Positions 58,366 through 64,000 of a stretch of 64,000 bases of DNA are shown in pieces. Position 1 is the first letter of the stretch; each line of letters begins with the position of its first letter. The notes under the pieces are model-generated. The model was not told the origin of the DNA. It saw only the letters and a program-made list of their open reading frames with translations, and ran no database searches. Made by a program: the position numbers and the translations under genes. Where the stretch lies: positions 45,904,758 to 45,968,757 of the forward strand of contig OX485805.1 of assembly GCA_950295325.1 (NCBI GenBank), in the 5' to 3' direction. The DNA comes from Polytrichum commune (taxonomy: Eukaryota; Streptophyta; Polytrichopsida; Polytrichales; Polytrichaceae).

Positions 58366-60703
58366 TTACATTAGTTCATGCATGGTATGAACAGTCCAAC
58401 CCCCTGGGCATAGCCAATAAACGAGTGGGATTTTGTGATCATATTTAGAGCTCTAGGACATAACTTATGTGTGTGTTGAATTGGGTAGATCAATATCAAA
58501 AGGTTATTTTTTCGATACTATCCAACTTCTCCTAGGATATGAAAAATGAAATTAGTAAACTCTAACCTTGCTAATATCTTGCATGTGCCAACCAAAGTGC
58601 ATGTGATGTTAAGGAGGGATGTAGTGTTCACATGGATGCATAATAAAGAACTAGTGAATGTGTGACATTATGGAATAACACAAAGTCAACATTGCAATAA
58701 CGATTCTCTAGGATTTTGGGGCATAAGAGAGGGGGTGACATCATGGAGGGTGATATTATGGAGGCTAGGGTGTACGAGATAGTTATACAAAATTCAAATT
58801 GAGGCCATAGTTACTTTTCGCATATTATTGAGCTTGTATGAATATATTATTCATTATTCAAATTCAAAAATTGGTGCTCATGAAACAATCATAAAGACTT
58901 CTTTATCTATATTGACTATTGAGCCTACAATGATTCTTGAGCTTGCAATTCAATCTTTATCGAGCACACATCCTTTTGGTATCCGTTTTGGGAGTCACAC
59001 CAAACCACATACCACTCAAATATAAGTATCCTAATAAGAAAAGAAACTGAATAAGGGTTGTCCACCTTAGGTGGAAATGAAAGTTGTTTGCCAAAAGTAA
59101 CAAGTACAATCAAGACACCTCCCAAACACTAACCGGAAACTCATCACTTAGACACTTAGGGACTAACTGCTAACACTAAGTACAATGAGTAAACTATGCA
59201 TAAACCGTGAATGAATCATGAGTTCCCATTCTCATTATGCATTCCTTTGGGAAAAGGGTGGGTGGGTGGGGGGGGGGTGTTATTATGCCACATAACTAAC
59301 TTATCATGTTCCTTACAAAGAATACCCCTAGAGGGTAGCATCCCACATGTTATCAAACTCTTGGAGGGAATAATCCTTAGTCACATGGGTATTTCGGTTT
59401 GAGATTCGTGCCACTCGAGTAAGGGGGTCTAGTAGAAATCCATCTCCTATAGGTTTATGGTGGATTCACTCTAACTTTATCGTGTTGTACTAATTTGAGA
59501 CTCCATGATCAAATTTTCTAGAGAAAGAAAAAAAGCGGTTATAAGGGGTTCCCAATGCTTTCACTTTCACCTTACTTGAGTGACACAAATCCTTGGTTGG
59601 GTCTCTTTACATTAGCAAGGGTACATTGTTGGGTAGAGTTTCATTTTGAGAGTATACAAGGGTAAAGTCATAATATTTCACTAGCATGAATATGTGCATT
59701 ACTTTGTACCCCCTCCTATACATCCCTTTATCTTAGGTGCTTTATATCTCCTAAGATATAGGGTTGTATCTTATGTATAAAGACATTTTACTTAGGTATA
59801 TAGATATCTTAGGTGTAAGTTACCCCTCCCCCTTCCCTTGTGGGTTGTTGGGTAAGGGATCAATTGACGCCCAAATGTTGTTGAGTTAAGGAGCAATCCT
59901 AACATCTTCAAAAAGAGCTCGAGAATCTCTATAATATAGAGGGTTTCTTTGTAAAAATTGAGCAAGATTTGAAGGCGACATCATCATTTGAAGTGGCTAG
60001 GGGCGTTTCTTGAACCTCTAATGTTGTAGTGAATCCACCATATTAGTTTTCTAATTAGTTGTCTCATTAGTAGTATGACCCAAAACATACACAATATTCA
60101 GTGTAGTGATAAGGCCACGTGATCACCATAGTGTCTCTTCCACTAATTAAGATGGTTATAAAATCTATGAATATGGATTAAGAATCTATTACCTTCATAT
60201 ATAGTGCAACCGTTTGGTTGAAGCAAACCAATGGTAAGATCTATGTAGTATCTCCTCCACTAGATGGTTATAAAGACTACAAACCTTGAATTCTATTCTA
60301 CCATTGTTGTAGAATTTTAAACCATATACCGGTAGTGGAAGAGTGCACATCCTCCACAAAAAAATATCAATCAACCAACAAGTTAACAACCAACAAGTCC
60401 CTCAATCGACTTAATCATGGTAGGGGAGAGCAAAATTTCATGCACATACTTCACCTTTCACACCTAATATTGTGATTAATAATTTGGAGTTACACATTGC
60501 TATGACTTTTCACGAAGAGTTTTCATTTTTTTACTATATTATGTTCCTTGATGTGGATATTCTTTTTCTATGTTATCCGGATAAGAGACATGATACAATC
60601 GGTAAGAAGTTAGAGCAACGCATAACTCCAAATGGTGAACCACATTATTAGTTGAAGAATAGTTGTGAAAGGTGTAGCTATTGTGCATGCCTCATATCGT
60701 TTG
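58366..60703. repeat. Intergenic with R5 copy 8 (58,940-59,075) and a decayed MITE (60,466-60,665)
   Basis: R5 is in minus orientation. The decayed MITE shares AATTTGGAGTTACACA-TTGC and AACTCCAAATGGTGA blocks with 16,874-17,097. A G11-type run lies at about 59,264. No gene was found. Confidence 0.45.
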
Positions 60704-60705
60704 TA

Positions 60706-60946
60706 ATGGAGAGGGAGAATCATTGTATACGAGCGTACCCTCATTATCCAACATAAAAGCCCTGAAATAGTATGTAACCCAAAAGATTTATTTTTTATAG
60801 TTGTTTTGACACATATTTCAACTTAAACGAGTTCAAATTAGTGTACTGAAGGTCATTTGAGAAGAATCGGCAACAAACCTATAGGGGAAGTTTTTACGAT
60901 GAATGGATGAGAGGTACACTCGTATGTAGTAATCCCCTCTCTCCAT
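60706..60946. mobile_element. TA-flanked MITE with GA-rich TIR, copy 3
   Basis: The left end ATGGAGAGGGAGAATCATTG and the right end CCCCTCTCTCCAT are flanked by TA. The TIRs extend about 50 bp and include GTATACGAGCGTACCCTCAT against ATGAGAGGTACACTCGTATG. Confidence 0.8.
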
Positions 60947-61667
60947 TAATGACTTGGGCTACCAACGCACTCACATCCTGAACATTGCCAACCACCTAAG
61001 CTTGATATACCTTTGGGTTGCTCCCATTGCTTCTCCCAAGCACGCTTAAGATAAGTGTGCCTTAAGTGGACACTTCCAGCAATCCAACATCTGTAGGGGT
61101 TTCACAATCCATGAAAACTTACATGAACACACTAGCAAATCCAAATGAGGAACAGTGGGAGTCGATCTTGTTATTTTGGGAACGAAAGTGAATACCTTAT
61201 GAGTTCTTGACGTGGTGCTCATAGATTTTCTTAAGCGTGCATTTCATACTTGAATACGTACTTGTATGCTAGAATCCATGAAAGATCACACACCACTTCA
61301 TGACTATGTACCTTGTACACACTTCTCCTTCTTCTTCTTCTTCCTCTCTCCTTCTGCTTTCATAATAGAGCCCACCCACCAAAAGGGACAATAGCATGCG
61401 GACAAAGAAGCTCTTCATCCATTATCTATTGATATGTAATTACTCGTAACTTATTGTAAGACGACGTGATATTGTAGTGACACGGCTCCACATAAGAAGT
61501 TAGAATGCATATTTGGTTTACAAGATCACTTTGCACATGACCAATGTGCTTGGGATGATAGGGTACACATAGGATACTTCAATTACATCATCTTAAGAGT
61601 TTGTTCTTGTTTGCCATACATGCAACTTTAGTGAAAATATTTGGAACTCGACATTACTTAGCGATAT
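60947..61667. other. Intergenic, nothing recognised
   Basis: A short (CTT)n-like tract lies at 61,325-61,345. No coding signal was found. Confidence 0.4.
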
Positions 61668-61757
61668 GGGCTATGGGAATATAACCACGGGATGCTCAAT
61701 CTAAATTTGAGTTTCCATGCCAGGGTTTTGCATCCCATGGTTATATTCCCAATACCC
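61668..61757. other. Foldback with 28-bp arms
   Basis: The left arm GGGCTATGGGAATATAACCA (from 61,668) pairs with the right arm GGTTATATTCCCAATACCC (to 61,757) over 28 bp with about 3 mismatches and a 34-nt loop. Outer ACATTACT/AGTAATGT sequences suggest further terminal pairing. Confidence 0.7.
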
Positions 61758-64000
61758 ACATAATGAATGCACAACGTTGAGTAATGTTACGAACCCTTAT
61801 AGCTAAGATATACCTTTCTTAATCACAATCTGTCATTAAATTAGCATAAAACGCTTAATTAGTCTAGTGAGATTAAATTAAGACGAATCGAATGAATTTC
61901 ATAGCGGGTGACTTTTTACTAGACTTTTAGCTTGAATAGCATGACTTTTAGTCCCTAAGCCGCCCGTGCAGAAAATAAGAATAAGATTATTACATATGTT
62001 TTTTTTTTTGAGATATTCTTGTTGAAATTTTGGGATTGAACATCTTAATTTTGGCACACACCGTTTCCGGGTCAATTGACACCGAGGACCGTGTCCAAGA
62101 GCCTTGGAAGTCAAAAAGCCCCCCTTGAACAAAAAACTCAAGGTCCAAGTCAAGATTGGCTCGACCTTGAAGAATGCTTTCTCAAATTAGGAGCGCCATT
62201 TTCGTCATTAAGACTAACACAATTTCAATGCGGAAGTGGTGACACATTAAGTGACAACCTCCGTTTTTTCATACCTTGGACTTGGATGATAAGTGTAAAC
62301 TCCTTATGAGGCCCATTTGGGCTATGCCCAAAGGGAGCGGGGACTTGGATTCTAGTGTAAACATATTGAATTCAAATAAATTATCTCGAAAATAGTTTTT
62401 TTTTAAAATCTTAATTTTGGAGTTTCCTTTAATTTGGATTGTAGTGTGAACTTGCCCCTTAGGCCACAAGAATGTCGTCGTAAGCATTTAGGGGTTTTAA
62501 GCCCTAACTTGTTGTGAGGTCTAACATTTAAATGTACACATGAAATAATGATGGAGTTCGAAAAAGGCACTAGCACAAGCAAAAAATAGTTGAAAAGTCT
62601 ATTGTTTGAAAGATAGTGAAACAACCCATGATCCCGAGAGCTAATATGAGATCACCTTTTTGAATGCTAAGCAACAAATCCATACTGGATGATAACAAAT
62701 GCCTACTCAATAACATTAAATGCTCTGGACTGGTAGAGATCTACCACATACAAAAATTAGTAAATTGAGGGGTGGGGGGTGAATGTTCATACCACTTGCC
62801 AAGGGTGAGAATGAACTGGGGGAGAGAAAGACAAAATGTTGATTGTTAGTGTTTAGCATATGAGTTTTATTTTAAGAATATTGAACCCCAAATTGGGATC
62901 AAAGACCCTAATTTAATCTACAATTTTTATGGTAGTTAGTGCAACTTACTAGCTATTTGGATTTATTTAGTGCTAGAACTTTTTACATAGAATGTAATTT
63001 TTTTTATCGAGTATAGTCATTTAGGTTGTATAATGTCCATACAACCTATTTAATGTTTGTTGGGGTGAAAATGAAATCTATAGTAAGAAGTCATAGCATT
63101 GCATAATTCCAAATAGTAAGTGACACTAAATGCCATAAATGGTGTAGTAAGTTTAAACTAAGATGAATCTGCAACCAACTTATAGGGGTCCAGGGCTAGA
63201 CAACCATCACTACTACCAAGGCAAAAGGGAGTGGTAAAACTTGACCTCCATGCTAATAAGAAGGTCAAATAATCTAGAAAAGAAACCTACATGCTATACT
63301 ACAATGGCATGTGTTTTCACCTTGGGAATCATTGGTGAGGGCCCAACTCAAGATATGAGTGTCTAACCCTAGTTGGGTGAATGTTTGGAACACCTATCAA
63401 GGGGAAGGGTGAAAATGTTGATCACTATTGTAAATATTTCTATTGTTATCTCAATTCACCCCTAAATAAGGGCCACCCCCCCCCTCCCTGTATTAATCTA
63501 CACCACTTGTGGTTTTTAGTGTTGTATGCATACTAGTGTCACTTACCCTACTTTGAGGCGTGTGCCATGTCACACTATATAATGATCAACAAACTTCACC
63601 GTTAGTGTCACCTCATGGCACTTGGTGTCCAAGTGCACCTACTAATAACTTGGAATGAGCATGTCCAACATGTTACGAGGTATATGTCTATGTTCCTGAA
63701 TGGTCTACAAGTTGTCTAAAGTGTACCTATATGACACTTGGCATCAATCAATAATTAATATACAACGTCTGACAAATCAACGTGAATTTGAGCTCATTGG
63801 CCCTACTTTGCTCAAGGATCCCCTTGGTGTAGGGTAGGATTTACTGCCTACTTTGCAGTGGGTGGGCTCTTAATTTTTTTGTCAAGCAGAGAGGAGATTT
63901 CACACCCGGGAATCGAAACGGCAACCCCTCCGTTCTAATTTGGGTACCTCTCCACTGTCATCCGGTAGTTTAGGGTCATCTCGGACCAGATACTCAACAT
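61758..64000. repeat. Intergenic with MITE half (63,030-63,140) and R6 copy 2 (63,535-63,748)
   Basis: R6 matches 17,405-17,615 in the same orientation. The MITE half matches the right side of 16,874-17,097 (AATTCCAAATAGTAAGTGACA). The window ends in sequence with no recognised gene. Confidence 0.45.

Noticed and set aside
63895-63930. tRNA-like TTCGAAACGG/GGGAATCGAAAC block
   Set aside because: No acceptor stem, anticodon arm or paired T-arm could be folded around it.

Overview
The window is nuclear DNA from a land plant. The evidence is spliced genes with GT-AG introns, a plant-type ARID-HMG box gene, and a dense load of LINEs, solo LTRs and MITEs of plant superfamilies (CACTA, PIF/Harbinger, TA-flanked). 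Gene density is very low: two recognisable genes and one orphan gene in 64 kb. That suggests a large, repeat-rich genome. I lean towards a seed-free plant (fern or lycophyte) from the style of the LINE proteins, but this is inference only.

Layout. (1) 1-2.48 kb is repeats, including a solo LTR. (2) 2,484-5,550 (minus) holds the five 3' exons of a TDP2-type 5'-tyrosyl-DNA phosphodiesterase with an intact catalytic core; its first exon is not found, and a solo LTR lies just upstream. (3) About 6.85-14.4 kb is a broken LINE (endonuclease, reverse transcriptase, RNase H, minus strand), interrupted by a second solo LTR and an AT-rich TIR element. (4) 14.4-17.7 kb is dispersed repeats, a MITE and a near-perfect hairpin. 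(5) 19,295-23,546 (minus) is a complete six-exon ARID-HMG box gene (496 aa). Its 5' leader and first codons are tandemly duplicated upstream, which creates a decoy ATG. (6) 25.0-32.7 kb is a diverged satellite of about 225 bp, split by a 5'-truncated LINE. That LINE carries two younger DNA elements: a Tourist-like MITE with TTA target duplications, and a 715-bp element with an 8-bp target duplication and an intact 114-codon ORF. A CACTA MITE lies in the right arm. (7) 32.7-38.9 kb is MITEs and dispersed repeats. (8) 38.9-44.5 kb is a low-repeat genic island with a predicted secreted orphan protein, a 219-bp tandem repeat directly downstream of it, and two weak plus-strand coding candidates. 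(9) 44.5-64 kb is gene-free: MITEs, a LINE remnant, microsatellites and foldbacks.

The two recognised genes act in genome maintenance (TDP2: removal of topoisomerase 2 adducts) and chromatin/transcription (ARID-HMG). They are separate transcription units on the same strand, and I see no operon-like or clustered system. The most unusual items are the 715-bp ORF-bearing element, the duplicated 5' leader of the ARID-HMG gene, the orphan secreted gene with its 219-bp repeat, and three foldbacks with 27-31 bp arms. Splice sites, domain calls and repeat matches were read by eye; nothing was searched against a database.
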